Below are positions 51,784-61,852 of a stretch of DNA of 64,000 nucleotides, piece by piece. The translations under genes and the position numbers were made by a program. Under the pieces are notes generated by a model, which was not told the origin of the DNA, did no database searches, and was given only the letters and a program-made list of their open reading frames with translations. Positions within the stretch are counted from its first letter, which is position 1, and every line of letters starts with the position of its first letter. Origin of the DNA: an uncultured Pelagibacteraceae bacterium (GTDB taxonomy: Bacteria; Pseudomonadota; Alphaproteobacteria; Pelagibacterales; Pelagibacteraceae); contig CACETY010000005.1 in NCBI GenBank assembly GCA_902562645.1, forward strand, positions 1-64,000, written 5' to 3'.

Positions 51784-52517
51784 TAATTTTCCTTAACATA
51801 GATATCATCAAATAATTCTTTTTGTTTTAAAGATATATTTCCTTCTTTTACTAATTCTAAAGAGCCAGCAAAAATTCCTGCTTTACCTGTTCTTTTTAAA
51901 TTAGGAGATTTATTAAACCCTGAAGGAACTAACTCAGACAAATTTTTCCAATCATTAAGCGTGCCAAAGAACTCTTTTATTCTTTTAATGGCATCCTCAG
52001 TCGTAAAAACAGGAAGCTTGGGTATATTCATGGTATGAAAATCTTTGGTCATTACTATTCCTGAATATGATTTTAATAATTCAAATAATGTTAAAGAAAC
52101 TTTTTTATCATAAATCGACTTAACACCACTTTTAGAACCACGCATAAAAACATCTCTACCTAATCTTTTTCTGTCTAACATTTGAGACGATAATAATCTA
52201 ATTAACTCCAATTTTTTTAATTGTAATTTAAGTGTCTCAGCAACTTCAAAAGCCTTAAACTCATCCTCATCGGTTTCAGGCAGTAATAATTTTGATTTTA
52301 AATAAGTGAGCCAGGTAGCCATTAACAAATATTCAGAAGCTATTTCTAAATTTAAATTTTCTTTTTCTGTTAGATATTGATGAAACTGATCAGCAAGTTT
52401 AGTTATGGAAATTTGTTCTAAATCTACTTTTTGTGATTTAGCAAGATCTAATAAAATCTCTAGAGAACCACTGAAATTATTTAAATTAACATTAAAGTCT
52501 AAAGAATCACCGGGCAT
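51783..52517 (-). CDS. scpA: Segregation and condensation protein A
   Basis: NNFSGSLEILLDLAKSQKVDLEQISITKLADQ; ASEYLLMATWLTYLKSKLLLP. Confidence 0.95.
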   Translation of the reverse strand: MPGDSLDFNVNLNNFSGSLEILLDLAKSQKVDLEQISITKLADQFHQYLTEKENLNLEIASEYLLMATWLTYLKSKLLLPETDEDEFKAFEVAETLKLQLKKLELIRLLSSQMLDRKRLGRDVFMRGSKSGVKSIYDKKVSLTLFELLKSYSGIVMTKDFHTMNIPKLPVFTTEDAIKRIKEFFGTLNDWKNLSELVPSGFNKSPNLKRTGKAGIFAGSLELVKEGNISLKQKELFDDIYVKEN

Positions 52518-52528
52518 CGTAAATCACT

Positions 52529-53482
52529 CTAACCTATAATTTTTATTAATTGTGATGTTTTTTTCGTTACAAATTTGTCTAATTTTGGTGAATTTTGTGC
52601 AACTGTAACCATTTCACTTAAATTTCCATTGCAATGTAAGGCTAAATTGCATCCAGCTAAAAAAGATTTTTTTACTCTAACATCTAGTTTATCTTTTAAA
52701 GCTTTCATTGAGAGATCGTCTGTTAAAATTAGATTTTTAAATTTTATTTTATTTCTTATTAAACTAATAATTTTTTTTGAATGAGTAGCATTATTTTGTG
52801 GATCAATTTTTTGAAATAGTAAATGGCCTGTCATTGCGATCAATGCTTTCTTATTTTTAAAAGTATAAAAATCATTTTTAACTAAATAATCCTCATTTTT
52901 GTTTATTTTAGGAAGATTTTTATGACTGTCGACTTTCGCTAAACCATGTCCTGGTATGTGTTTTATCACTGTTGCAACATTATTTTTATGAAAATGATTG
53001 ATACAAATATCTCCCATTGTTGAAACTATTTTTTTGTTACTTGAAAATGATCTGTCATCAACAATCTTATGAAAATTTTTTCTTTTAAGGTCCAGAACTG
53101 GAACTGTATTAATATTTATACCTAATAATTTTAATAGATATGTAATTTGTTTAACATAAACATTATAATAAATATTAAATTTTTTTTTATCCTTCTTAAA
53201 TAGATTGCCAAAATATTCAGCTGAAAAAATAGAATTATCAATAAATTTCCTTAACCTACTAACTCTACCACCTTCTTCATCTATCATAATAGGATAATTT
53301 TTATTTTTAAAAATTTTTTTAATAGAATTTGTTAATTCTTTAGTTTGATTTATAGAATTTATATTTCTAGAAAATAAAATAATTCCCCATGGTTTATATT
53401 TTTTTAAAAAACTAATTTCATTTTTGGTAAGATATTTACCTTTTATTCCACATATAAAAGATCTATGGGATTTATTTGTCAT
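52529..53482 (-). CDS. nagZ: Beta-N-acetylhexosaminidase
   Basis: PIMIDEEGGRVSRLR; VIKHIPGHGLAKVDSHKNLP; LTDDLSMKAL. Confidence 0.93.
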   Translation of the reverse strand: MTNKSHRSFICGIKGKYLTKNEISFLKKYKPWGIILFSRNINSINQTKELTNSIKKIFKNKNYPIMIDEEGGRVSRLRKFIDNSIFSAEYFGNLFKKDKKKFNIYYNVYVKQITYLLKLLGININTVPVLDLKRKNFHKIVDDRSFSSNKKIVSTMGDICINHFHKNNVATVIKHIPGHGLAKVDSHKNLPKINKNEDYLVKNDFYTFKNKKALIAMTGHLLFQKIDPQNNATHSKKIISLIRNKIKFKNLILTDDLSMKALKDKLDVRVKKSFLAGCNLALHCNGNLSEMVTVAQNSPKLDKFVTKKTSQLIKIIG

Positions 53483-53735
53483 TATATAGAAGTTCCCAAA
53501 AAGAATATTTATTTTTTTTCTTATTATTTTTAAATTCTATATATTCAATAATGTTTTCTGTATCATTTTCTAATAATATAAGATCTTTTTCGATATTATT
53601 AATTTTTTCATCAATTGAAGAAAGTGATCTATAAGATTTCTTAATATTTTCATCAGAGAAATAGTATCTGGCAGTAAAAAAAATAAAGAAGAAAATTATA
53701 ATAAGAAAAAAAAGATACTTTAGTTCTTTAATCAT
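53472..53735 (-). CDS. Hypothetical single-TM protein with coiled-coil-like segment
   Basis: 87 aa; KYLFFLIIIFFFIFFTARYYF TM followed by SSIDEKINNIEKDLILLENDTENIIEYIEF. Confidence 0.55.
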   Translation of the reverse strand: MIKELKYLFFLIIIFFFIFFTARYYFSDENIKKSYRSLSSIDEKINNIEKDLILLENDTENIIEYIEFKNNKKKNKYSFWELLYNDK

Positions 53736-55465
53736 TACATTTTTTCAGGTGTATCTACACCCAAAATATTCATACCTGTTTTTAAAGTATTGGCTATAGA
53801 TTTAAGGAAAACTAGTTTTTCCATTTTAATTGTATTGTCTTCCTCGATAAATCTTTTAGAAACATCTTCCTTGCCCATATTCCAATAAGAGTGAAATTCA
53901 GAAGCTAATTCATAAAGATAAACTGAAATTCTATGCGGTTCTAATTTTTCTGAAGAAACTTCAACACATTTAGGCCATTCACTAATTTTTTTGAATAATT
54001 TTATTTCTTCATTAGCAAAATTAAAATCTGAATTCTTAATCTCAAGATTGCTATTGATATCATTTTGGGTATTTCTAAAAACTGACGAGATTCTAGCATA
54101 TGCATACTGAACATAGTAAATAGGGTTTTCTTTCGATTTTTCTTTTACTTTGTCAAAATCAAAATCAATTTCCGCATCACTACTTCTGCTTAACATAATA
54201 AACCTTGTTGCATCCTTACCCACTTCATTAATAAGATCCTCAATAGTAATATAATCACCTTTTCTTTTAGACATTTTAAAAGGTTTTTTGTCTTTAATCA
54301 GTTTTACTAACTGACTTACTTTGCAAATTAACTTATTTTTTTCTCCTGAAAGAGCTTCAACGACAGAAGTAATTCTTTTAATATAACCAGCGTGATCGGC
54401 TCCTAATATATTAACAAGCACATCAAAATTTCTTTTTAGTTTAGTATTATGATATGCAACATCACTTGCAAAATATGTCCAAGACTTATCTTCTTTTTGT
54501 AAGGCCCTGTCTTTATCATCTCCAAATTCAGTAGATTTAAACAGTAATTGCTCTCTTTCTATCCAGTTCTTTTTGCTTTCTCCCTTCGGTGCTTTAATTT
54601 TTCCCTCATAAATATATTTTTTATCTTTCAAATTTTTAATTACTTCGTCAACTTCTTTATTTTTTATAACCTCTGTTTCGCTAGCAAAATTATCATGTTT
54701 TATTCCAAGATTTTCTAAATTTGTTTTTATTAATTTTAAAGACTCTTCAATCGAAAGTTTCTTTAATTTTTCATAAATTTTATCGTAGTCATTAAAATCT
54801 ATATCTTTATTCTTTGAAATTATTTTTTTTGCTATATCGATAAGATATGCACCTGGATATAAATCTTTGTTATCTATCGGAAATGTTTCGTTATTAGTAA
54901 TTTCTTTTATTCTAAAATAAACTGATTTGGTAAAATGAGAAATTTGATTTCCATAGTCATTTACATAGTATTCCTTTGTAACTTTGTGACCATTGAATGA
55001 TAGTAGATTTGAAATAACGTCACCAAGAATTGCACCTCTTGAATGACCTACATGGAGTGGTCCTGTTGGGTTTGCTGAAACAAACTCAACTAAAAAACTA
55101 TTTTTTTTAACATTTAAATTACTTCCATAAGAAGGTTTATTAAGCACATCTAATATAAAAGCATTCCAAAATTCTTTTTTAAATTTTAAATTAATAAAAC
55201 CTGGTTTTTCAACATTAATATAATCAATATTTTTATCATTTTTTTTTAATAATCCTGAAATGATTTCTGCAAGTTGAATTGGTGGTTTTTTATTAATTTT
55301 TGATAAAACCATCGCAACATTAGTAGATACGTCACCATTAAATTTTGCAGGAGGAATATCCACATTTATACCAGATAAATTTTCAGGCAATTCCAACAAA
55401 TTATCTTGATTTGCTTTCTTAATAGTATTTTTAATTTTTATTAAATAGTCTTCAAAAATATTCAT
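53735..55465 (-). CDS. argS: Arginyl-tRNA synthetase
   Basis: EFVSANPTGPLHVGHSRGAILGD; KMSKRKGDYITIEDLI. Confidence 0.97.
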   Translation of the reverse strand: MNIFEDYLIKIKNTIKKANQDNLLELPENLSGINVDIPPAKFNGDVSTNVAMVLSKINKKPPIQLAEIISGLLKKNDKNIDYINVEKPGFINLKFKKEFWNAFILDVLNKPSYGSNLNVKKNSFLVEFVSANPTGPLHVGHSRGAILGDVISNLLSFNGHKVTKEYYVNDYGNQISHFTKSVYFRIKEITNNETFPIDNKDLYPGAYLIDIAKKIISKNKDIDFNDYDKIYEKLKKLSIEESLKLIKTNLENLGIKHDNFASETEVIKNKEVDEVIKNLKDKKYIYEGKIKAPKGESKKNWIEREQLLFKSTEFGDDKDRALQKEDKSWTYFASDVAYHNTKLKRNFDVLVNILGADHAGYIKRITSVVEALSGEKNKLICKVSQLVKLIKDKKPFKMSKRKGDYITIEDLINEVGKDATRFIMLSRSSDAEIDFDFDKVKEKSKENPIYYVQYAYARISSVFRNTQNDINSNLEIKNSDFNFANEEIKLFKKISEWPKCVEVSSEKLEPHRISVYLYELASEFHSYWNMGKEDVSKRFIEEDNTIKMEKLVFLKSIANTLKTGMNILGVDTPEKM

Positions 55466-56580
55466 TTTGACATTTTGTAAAGTTGTATTGCAAATCTGTC
55501 AGTCATGCCTGAGATGTAGTCTGAAATAGATCTATATTTATCATTATTTATATATTTATTTTTTATAAATTTTTTTGGGTTTCTTTCTATCAATTTAAAT
55601 AAATATTTAACTATTTTTTTACCATTATTATTTTTAATTTGAACGTTTTTATTATTATACATATTTATTCTTAAAAAATTTTTAATTTCTTTTTCAATAG
55701 ATGCAAATTTAGTTGAAAAATTGACAATTTTTTTCTTATTTAAATAGACATGATTAATATTATTAATTTTGTATTTTTTTATATTTTTTAAAGTATTTTT
55801 GATAACATCTTGAACCATCAAATTAATTGAATCTCTTATTATTTGGTAAACAATAATATCTCTGTTAGAATTTTTAACCTTTGTCTTATAAGATTTATAG
55901 ATTTCTTTAAAAAAATTAATTTCACATAATTGATTTAACGAAAATAGTTTTGCTTTAATTCCATCTTGAATATCATGATTATTATAGGCTATGTCATCAG
56001 ATATGGCTGCAATTTGAGCTTCTAAAGATGAATTATTTTTGAAATCAATTTTATTTTTAAAATTTTTAAAACCAATTATTGTATCTAAGTGATCTGTATT
56101 ATTAATAGGTCCATTATGTTTTAAAAGACCATCTAATGTTTCTATAGTTAAATTTAGACCCTTGAATTTCAAGTATTTATTTTCAATAAACATTACTATT
56201 CTTAAAGTTTGAAGATTGTGATCAAAACCACCATGATTAATCATTGACTCGTTTAAAGCGTCCTCACCAGCGTGTCCAAAAGGAGTATGTCCCATATCAT
56301 GAGCTAAACTAAGTGTTTCTACCAAATCATCATTTAAATTGAGATATCTTGATATTGATCGAGCAATTTGAGCAACTTCCATTGAATGAGTTATTCTTGT
56401 TCTATAATGATCTCCATCTGTGTTCACAAATACCTGAGTCTTGTGTTTTAACCTTCTAAATGAAGCTGAGTGAATAATTCTATCTCTATCTCTTTGAAAT
56501 GGAGTTCTGAACCTATTATTTGGCTCTTTTATCAAGCGACCACGTGATCTAAAAGAACCTAATTTTGAGTAATTATTCAT
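55462..56580 (-). CDS. dgt: Deoxyguanosinetriphosphate triphosphohydrolase-like protein
   Basis: FRTPFQRDRDRIIHSASFRRLKHKTQVF; THSMEVAQIARSI; LAHDMGHTPFGHAGE. Confidence 0.95.
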   Translation of the reverse strand: MNNYSKLGSFRSRGRLIKEPNNRFRTPFQRDRDRIIHSASFRRLKHKTQVFVNTDGDHYRTRITHSMEVAQIARSISRYLNLNDDLVETLSLAHDMGHTPFGHAGEDALNESMINHGGFDHNLQTLRIVMFIENKYLKFKGLNLTIETLDGLLKHNGPINNTDHLDTIIGFKNFKNKIDFKNNSSLEAQIAAISDDIAYNNHDIQDGIKAKLFSLNQLCEINFFKEIYKSYKTKVKNSNRDIIVYQIIRDSINLMVQDVIKNTLKNIKKYKINNINHVYLNKKKIVNFSTKFASIEKEIKNFLRINMYNNKNVQIKNNNGKKIVKYLFKLIERNPKKFIKNKYINNDKYRSISDYISGMTDRFAIQLYKMSK

Positions 56581-56630
56581 TCTTTAAAATTGGTAAATAT
56601 TAATTATATTAGTAATAACAGTGATAAATT

Positions 56631-56948
56631 ATGATTAAAGAAATTAAATTTACAGATAATGCGTTAAAACAAATAAATAACCTGCTCGCATCTAAAGAGG
56701 AAGGTTCTTTTTTTAGAATCGCTATAAAAGGTGGTGGTTGCTCTGGATTTCAGTATGATTTTTCATTTGATAAAAGTCCTCAAGATGATGACTTAAGATA
56801 CGAAAAGATTTTAATCGATAAAACTTCAGCAGATCTATTGAAAGGATCAGAAATAGATTTTGTAAAAGAATTAATTGGAGACCAATTCAAAATTAGTAAC
56901 CCACAAAGTAAGTCGTCTTGTGGTTGTGGTGTTTCATTCTCTCTTTAA
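56631..56948 (+). CDS. erpA: Iron-sulfur cluster insertion protein (ErpA/HesB family)
   Basis: FRIAIKGGGCSGFQYDF; C-terminal SSCGCGVSF. Confidence 0.92.
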   Translation: MIKEIKFTDNALKQINNLLASKEEGSFFRIAIKGGGCSGFQYDFSFDKSPQDDDLRYEKILIDKTSADLLKGSEIDFVKELIGDQFKISNPQSKSSCGCGVSFSL

Positions 56949-57724
56949 TGATTATTAGCTCTTGGAATGTAAATTCTATTAGGGCAAGAATATTAAACGT
57001 TCAAGAATACCTAAAAAAATTTGATCCTGACGTGGTATTAGTCCAGGAAATTAAAACTCAAGATGAAACTTATCCTTATGATGACGTTAAAAAAATTAAA
57101 TATGAAAGTTACGTATTTGGGCAAAAAAGTTATAACGGTGTTGCAATACTTTCAAAAAAAAAATTAGATAATATTCAAAAAGATATCTTTAAAGATAAAA
57201 ACAAACAATCAAGAATAATTACAGCCGATTTAAAATATAAATCAAAAGTAATTAAACTAATAAATATCTATACTCCAAATGGAAATCCAGTAGATACTGA
57301 GAAATATGATTATAAATTATATTGGTTAGATAGTTTAATAAAAAAATTGAAATCTCTTTTAAAAACAAATGAAAATATAATCATTGCAGGTGATTTTAAT
57401 ATTATTCCTTCTGCTGAAGATGTTCATGATCCTAAAGGGTATGAAAACGATGCATTGTATAGAATAGAAATTAGAAAGAAGTTAAGAGAAATGTATAATT
57501 TAGGATTTCATGATGCATTTCGATATATCTATCCTGATAAAGAAGAGTATACTTTTTGGGATTACACAAGTGGAGCTTGGCAAAAAAATAATGGTATGAG
57601 GATTGATCACTTCTTAGTAACCAATTCATTATTAAAAAATATTAAGGATATTAAAATTAATAAATATCCAAGAGGTAGAGAGAAACCCTCAGATCACACC
57701 CCTATTGAATTAGAATTAACTTAA
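56948..57724 (+). CDS. xthA: Exodeoxyribonuclease III
   Basis: SSWNVNSIRARI; LVQEIKTQD; IAGDFNIIPSAEDVHDP; RIDHFLVT; start overlaps erpA stop (TAATG). Confidence 0.95.
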   Translation: MIISSWNVNSIRARILNVQEYLKKFDPDVVLVQEIKTQDETYPYDDVKKIKYESYVFGQKSYNGVAILSKKKLDNIQKDIFKDKNKQSRIITADLKYKSKVIKLINIYTPNGNPVDTEKYDYKLYWLDSLIKKLKSLLKTNENIIIAGDFNIIPSAEDVHDPKGYENDALYRIEIRKKLREMYNLGFHDAFRYIYPDKEEYTFWDYTSGAWQKNNGMRIDHFLVTNSLLKNIKDIKINKYPRGREKPSDHTPIELELT

Positions 57725-58714
57725 AGATTTAATTTTATTAACCAAGTCTTCATTTATATGTCTTGGTCCTTTATCTAATCTATTTTTATGTCTTCTTTCA
57801 CCAGGAAGTCTAACATCCCCCATTGATTTCATTTTTTCAAAAAACTTTGAGGAGTGTGTGTCCCAATCAGAATTTGATAATTTTTCTGGGGATATTGCTA
57901 AAATGAACTCTCCACCACTTGGTGGACCGCCATCATTATTATCCTTCTCAGCCGTCTCATAACTAAAATTATCTCCAACAAGGGCTCCAGCAAGCAATTC
58001 GACCATCATCGCAATCCCTGAGCCTTTATAGCCGCCAAAAGGCAATAAAACACCCCCATCTGCTATTTCAGCTGGATCTGTTGTGTCCTTTCCTTCTTTT
58101 GTTAATCCTGTGCCTAATGGAACTTTGTGACCTTCCCTTTTTGCAACTTGAACCTCACCCATTGCCATAGATGCTGTTGCCATATCATAAACTACTGGAG
58201 GTTTATTTTTTCTAGGCCAAGCAAATGAAATTGGATTTGTTCCAAATAAAGGTTTGATAGATCCCGCAGGTGCAACAGCTGGTTTATAAGATGTGCAAGC
58301 AAAAGCAACTAGGCCTTCTTCTGCTATTGCCTCTGTTTCAGGCCACATCGCTGCCATATGATGCGAATTTGTTATAGATAAAACCGCTACTCCATTTTCT
58401 TTTGCAGCTTTAATTAACTCCGGCAAGCTTTTATTTAAAACCATTGGTGCCAAACAATTGTTACCATCTACTTTAACAACGCTTGGTGTAATTTTAGAAA
58501 CTTTAGGTCTATTTTTTCCATTAATTTTTCCACTTTTTAATCCAGCAACATAAGCAGGTAATCTGAATAAGCCATGAGAAAGTGAACCATCTCTTTCTGC
58601 TTTCATTATCAAATCAGATAAAATATTTGATGTTTCCTCATCACATCCATTAGCTAATAAAGTTTTATTTGCTAAATTATAAATATCTTCAAGACTTAAA
58701 GAAACCGTTGCCAT
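57716..58714 (-). CDS. Ldh family oxidoreductase (malate/lactate/ureidoglycolate dehydrogenase-like)
   Basis: AERDGSLSHGLFRLPAY; ITNSHHMAAMW; LFGTNPISFAWPR; PFGGYKGSGIAMMVELLAG. Confidence 0.88.
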   Translation of the reverse strand: MATVSLSLEDIYNLANKTLLANGCDEETSNILSDLIMKAERDGSLSHGLFRLPAYVAGLKSGKINGKNRPKVSKITPSVVKVDGNNCLAPMVLNKSLPELIKAAKENGVAVLSITNSHHMAAMWPETEAIAEEGLVAFACTSYKPAVAPAGSIKPLFGTNPISFAWPRKNKPPVVYDMATASMAMGEVQVAKREGHKVPLGTGLTKEGKDTTDPAEIADGGVLLPFGGYKGSGIAMMVELLAGALVGDNFSYETAEKDNNDGGPPSGGEFILAISPEKLSNSDWDTHSSKFFEKMKSMGDVRLPGERRHKNRLDKGPRHINEDLVNKIKSLS

Positions 58715-58757
58715 AAATATTATTAGATCTTATTTATGGCAGAAGTTCAATTCTAAA

Positions 58758-59807
58758 TTAACAACCTTTGAAAGATTTTGACATATTCTTAATCAAGTCA
58801 AAATATAATGCTTTTCCAGGGGTAAGTGTTGCACCTAATGGATCTAAAACACCAGTTTTAATATCCATATCTTTAGCAACAGCATTAATTATATCAGGAT
58901 TAAATTGTGGTTCTGAAAATATACATGCAACTTTATCATGTTCTATTACCTCTCTAATTTCTGCTAATTGTTCTGCACCAGGCATTACATCAGTATTAAC
59001 TGTAAAAGCACCTAGAACGTTAACATTAAATCTTTTTTCGAAGTATTGATAAGCGTCATGGAAAACTATCGAAGATGTACTTTGATTTAAATCAGTCATA
59101 ACCTCAATAGTAAGTTTGTCGATATCTTTAAGAGCTTTTTCTAAATTACTTTTATAAGTTGAAGCATTTTTTGCATCATTTTCAATTAAATGCTCAACCA
59201 TTTCATTTAAGATTACTTTAGCATTAATAGGATCTAACCAAATGTGTGGATCATGTTCACCATGGTGATGTCCTTCGTGATCGTCATGATCGTCGTGATC
59301 GTCTTTTTTCTTGTGGTCGTGGTCATCATGGTCATCTTCTTTATGACCATCTTCTTTTTTAGCATGATCATCGTGGTCATCATGATCATCTTTTTTCTTG
59401 TGGCCATGATCGTCATGTCCATTATCGTCATGGTCGTCAAAAATATTTCTCTCTCTGAATTTTAATTTGTTTAATCCTTTAATTTCTAATAACTCGATTT
59501 TTTCTGCTTTTTTAGCAATTGAATCTAAAGGCTTTTCTAGAAAATTTTCTATATCCTCACCTACCCAAAAAACAATATCTGCATTTTGTAACATTTTTGC
59601 ATGTGAGGGCTTTAAAGCAAAACCGTGTGGCGATGCATAACCATCAACTATGAGATCTGGCTTAGCTACTCCATCCATTAAATAACTAGCTAATGAGTGA
59701 ATAGGTTTTATTGATGCTACAACTTTAATATCAGCATTTGCTGATGTAAAAAAAGTTAAAAATGATAAGAATGATAAGATTATTGTGGATTTTGTTATTT
59801 TTTTCAT
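58758..59807 (-). CDS. znuA: Zinc ABC transporter substrate-binding protein ZnuA
   Basis: VASIKPIHSLASYLMDGV; long His/Asp-rich loop; HHHGEHDPHIWLDPINAK; VFHDAYQYFEKRF. Confidence 0.95.
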   Translation of the reverse strand: MKKITKSTIILSFLSFLTFFTSANADIKVVASIKPIHSLASYLMDGVAKPDLIVDGYASPHGFALKPSHAKMLQNADIVFWVGEDIENFLEKPLDSIAKKAEKIELLEIKGLNKLKFRERNIFDDHDDNGHDDHGHKKKDDHDDHDDHAKKEDGHKEDDHDDHDHKKKDDHDDHDDHEGHHHGEHDPHIWLDPINAKVILNEMVEHLIENDAKNASTYKSNLEKALKDIDKLTIEVMTDLNQSTSSIVFHDAYQYFEKRFNVNVLGAFTVNTDVMPGAEQLAEIREVIEHDKVACIFSEPQFNPDIINAVAKDMDIKTGVLDPLGATLTPGKALYFDLIKNMSKSFKGC

Positions 59808-59826
59808 AATATTGTTTTTTAATTTT

Positions 59827-59841
59827 TGTTATAATATAACA
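59827..59841. promoter_or_regulatory. Zur-box-like palindrome 1
   Basis: TGTTATA-A-TATAACA, perfect 7-1-7 palindrome in znuA/znuC divergent promoter region. Confidence 0.85.
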
Positions 59842-59844
59842 CTA

Positions 59845-59859
59845 TGTAATAATATAACA
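59845..59859. promoter_or_regulatory. Zur-box-like palindrome 2
   Basis: TGTAATA-A-TATAACA, one arm position mismatched, 18 bp downstream of box 1 (start to start). Confidence 0.7.
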
Positions 59860-59879
59860 TCTTGAAGTCAAGTGGATAT

Positions 59880-60626
59880 ATGAGTTTAGAAAAAAATATA
59901 TTAGTAAAGTTAAATAATGTTGGGATCCAACAAAATGACAAGTGGCTCGTAAAAGGAGTTTCGCTAGAGGTTGAAAAAGGAAAAATAGTAACTTTAATTG
60001 GACCAAATGGTTCTGGGAAAAGTACAACAGCTAAAATTGCTTTAGGTATATACAAAAACATAGAGGGAAATGTTGAAAAATTAACAAACAATATAGGATA
60101 TGTCCCTCAAAAAATATCAATAGATTGGACTCTCCCCTTAAGAGTCAAAGATTTAATGGTTTTGACAGATAATATTAAAGATGAATTGATAGATGAGGCT
60201 TTGACATTAACCGGTGTTATACATCTTAAAGAAAAAAATTTAGGAAATTTATCAGGGGGTGAATTTCAAAGAGTTTTGCTTGCAAGAGCTATTTCAAAAA
60301 AACCAGAATTATTAGTTCTTGATGAACCTGTTCAAGGAGTTGATTTCACAGGTGAAATTGCTCTCTATGAATTAATTAAAAAAATTTCTGAAAAACTTAA
60401 TTGTGGAATATTATTAATTTCTCATGATCTACACACAGTAATGAGTGCTACTGATCATGTTGTTTGTTTAAATGGACACGTATGTTGTTCAGGTTCTCCA
60501 AAAGACGTAGCACGAAATAATGAGTACAAAGCATTATTTGGGGAACAAGCTTCTCAAACACTATCTGTTTATGAGCACAAACATGACCATGAACATTCAA
60601 TTGATGGAAAGATAAAGAAAAATTAA
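59880..60626 (+). CDS. znuC: Zinc ABC transporter ATP-binding protein ZnuC
   Basis: LIGPNGSGKSTTAKIAL Walker A; NLSGGEFQRVLLARAI signature; LVLDEPVQGVD; ATG at 59880 preferred over TTG 59862. Confidence 0.95.
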   Translation: MSLEKNILVKLNNVGIQQNDKWLVKGVSLEVEKGKIVTLIGPNGSGKSTTAKIALGIYKNIEGNVEKLTNNIGYVPQKISIDWTLPLRVKDLMVLTDNIKDELIDEALTLTGVIHLKEKNLGNLSGGEFQRVLLARAISKKPELLVLDEPVQGVDFTGEIALYELIKKISEKLNCGILLISHDLHTVMSATDHVVCLNGHVCCSGSPKDVARNNEYKALFGEQASQTLSVYEHKHDHEHSIDGKIKKN

Positions 60627-61430
60627 ATGTTTGATGATTTTTTTATAAGAGCTTTAGTTGCAGGAATTGGAATTGCTTTGGTAACAGGTCCTCTTGGATG
60701 TTTTGTTGTTTGGAGAAGATTATCATATTTTGGGGATACTCTCGCCCACTCTGCTTTACTAGGTGTAACAATTGCATACACTCTAGATTTTAATATTGCT
60801 ATTGCAATTTTTATTACTTCATCAATTATTGCATTAATTTTAGTAAAACTTGAAAGAAAAACTAATTTACCTGGTGATGCTTTGCTAGGGCTACTAGCTC
60901 ACTCATCACTTGCCGTTGGTTTAGTTGTTATCGGCTTTTTAACATTTATTAGATTTGATATCATGGGATTGTTATTTGGAGATATATTAGCTGTAACAAC
61001 AGATGATTTGCTTATAATTTGGATTGGTGGAGCTATAATATTATTGGTTTTAAAATTAATTTGGAAACCTTTATTTGCTTCAACAGTAAACTACGAATTA
61101 GCTGAAGCGGAAGGTCTAAAACCTGACAGGGCTAAAGCAATATTTACAATATTAATAGCTGCAATTATTGCAATTTCTATCAAAATGGTTGGATTATTAC
61201 TTATTACAGGATTATTAATTATCCCAACCGCAATGGCTAGAAACATATCTGATAACCCTCAGAAGATGGTTATATTTTCAATAATTGGAGGGTTGTTGTC
61301 AGTATTTTTAGGATTATTTTCTTCGTTAGAATTCAATACACCATCAGGGCCCTCAATCGTGGCAGCTGCTTTGATTTTATTTATTATTTCATTATTCAAA
61401 ATTAAACAAACGATACAATTGAAAAACTAA
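60627..61430 (+). CDS. znuB: Zinc ABC transporter permease ZnuB
   Basis: GPLGCFVVWRRLSYFGDTLAHSALLGV; VGLLLITGLLIIPTAMAR. Confidence 0.95.
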   Translation: MFDDFFIRALVAGIGIALVTGPLGCFVVWRRLSYFGDTLAHSALLGVTIAYTLDFNIAIAIFITSSIIALILVKLERKTNLPGDALLGLLAHSSLAVGLVVIGFLTFIRFDIMGLLFGDILAVTTDDLLIIWIGGAIILLVLKLIWKPLFASTVNYELAEAEGLKPDRAKAIFTILIAAIIAISIKMVGLLLITGLLIIPTAMARNISDNPQKMVIFSIIGGLLSVFLGLFSSLEFNTPSGPSIVAAALILFIISLFKIKQTIQLKN

Positions 61431-61453
61431 TGATCAATTGATAAAAATAGAAA

Positions 61454-61852
61454 ATGCAAAATCAACAAGTATTAACAAAAAATCAAAAAATAGTTTTAGA
61501 TATAATTGAAAAATCTTCTCAACCATTAAAAGCATATTCAATTTTATTTGATGTTAAAAAAAGAGGAATTAATGCTCCTTTACAAGTCTATAGAGCTTTG
61601 GACAAATTGGTAGAGATTGGAAAAATACATAAAATAGAAAGTAGGAATTCCTTTATAGCTTGCAAGAATTCAAAATGTCAAATTACCAAAGCAACAGTTT
61701 TTTCAATTTGTGAAAACTGTGAAGATGTAAAAGAGATTCATGATCATAAATTATCTGAGCATTTGAAACATTATAAAGATAATAAAGGCATGAAATATAG
61801 CAAATATAATTTAGAATTTTTTGGTTTATGCAAGAGGTGCATTAAAAATTAG
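61454..61852 (+). CDS. zur: Fur family transcriptional regulator, probable Zur
   Basis: APLQVYRALDKLVEIGKIHKIESRNSFIAC; CENCEDVKEIHD; C-terminal CKRC; adjacent to znuCB. Confidence 0.9.
   Translation: MQNQQVLTKNQKIVLDIIEKSSQPLKAYSILFDVKKRGINAPLQVYRALDKLVEIGKIHKIESRNSFIACKNSKCQITKATVFSICENCEDVKEIHDHKLSEHLKHYKDNKGMKYSKYNLEFFGLCKRCIKN

Noticed and set aside
59234-59465. Opposing Met/Thr-rich and Val/Ile/Met-rich ORFs over the znuA loop
   Set aside because: Alternative-frame and antisense artefacts of the repetitive GAY/CAY codons; znuA is the real gene.
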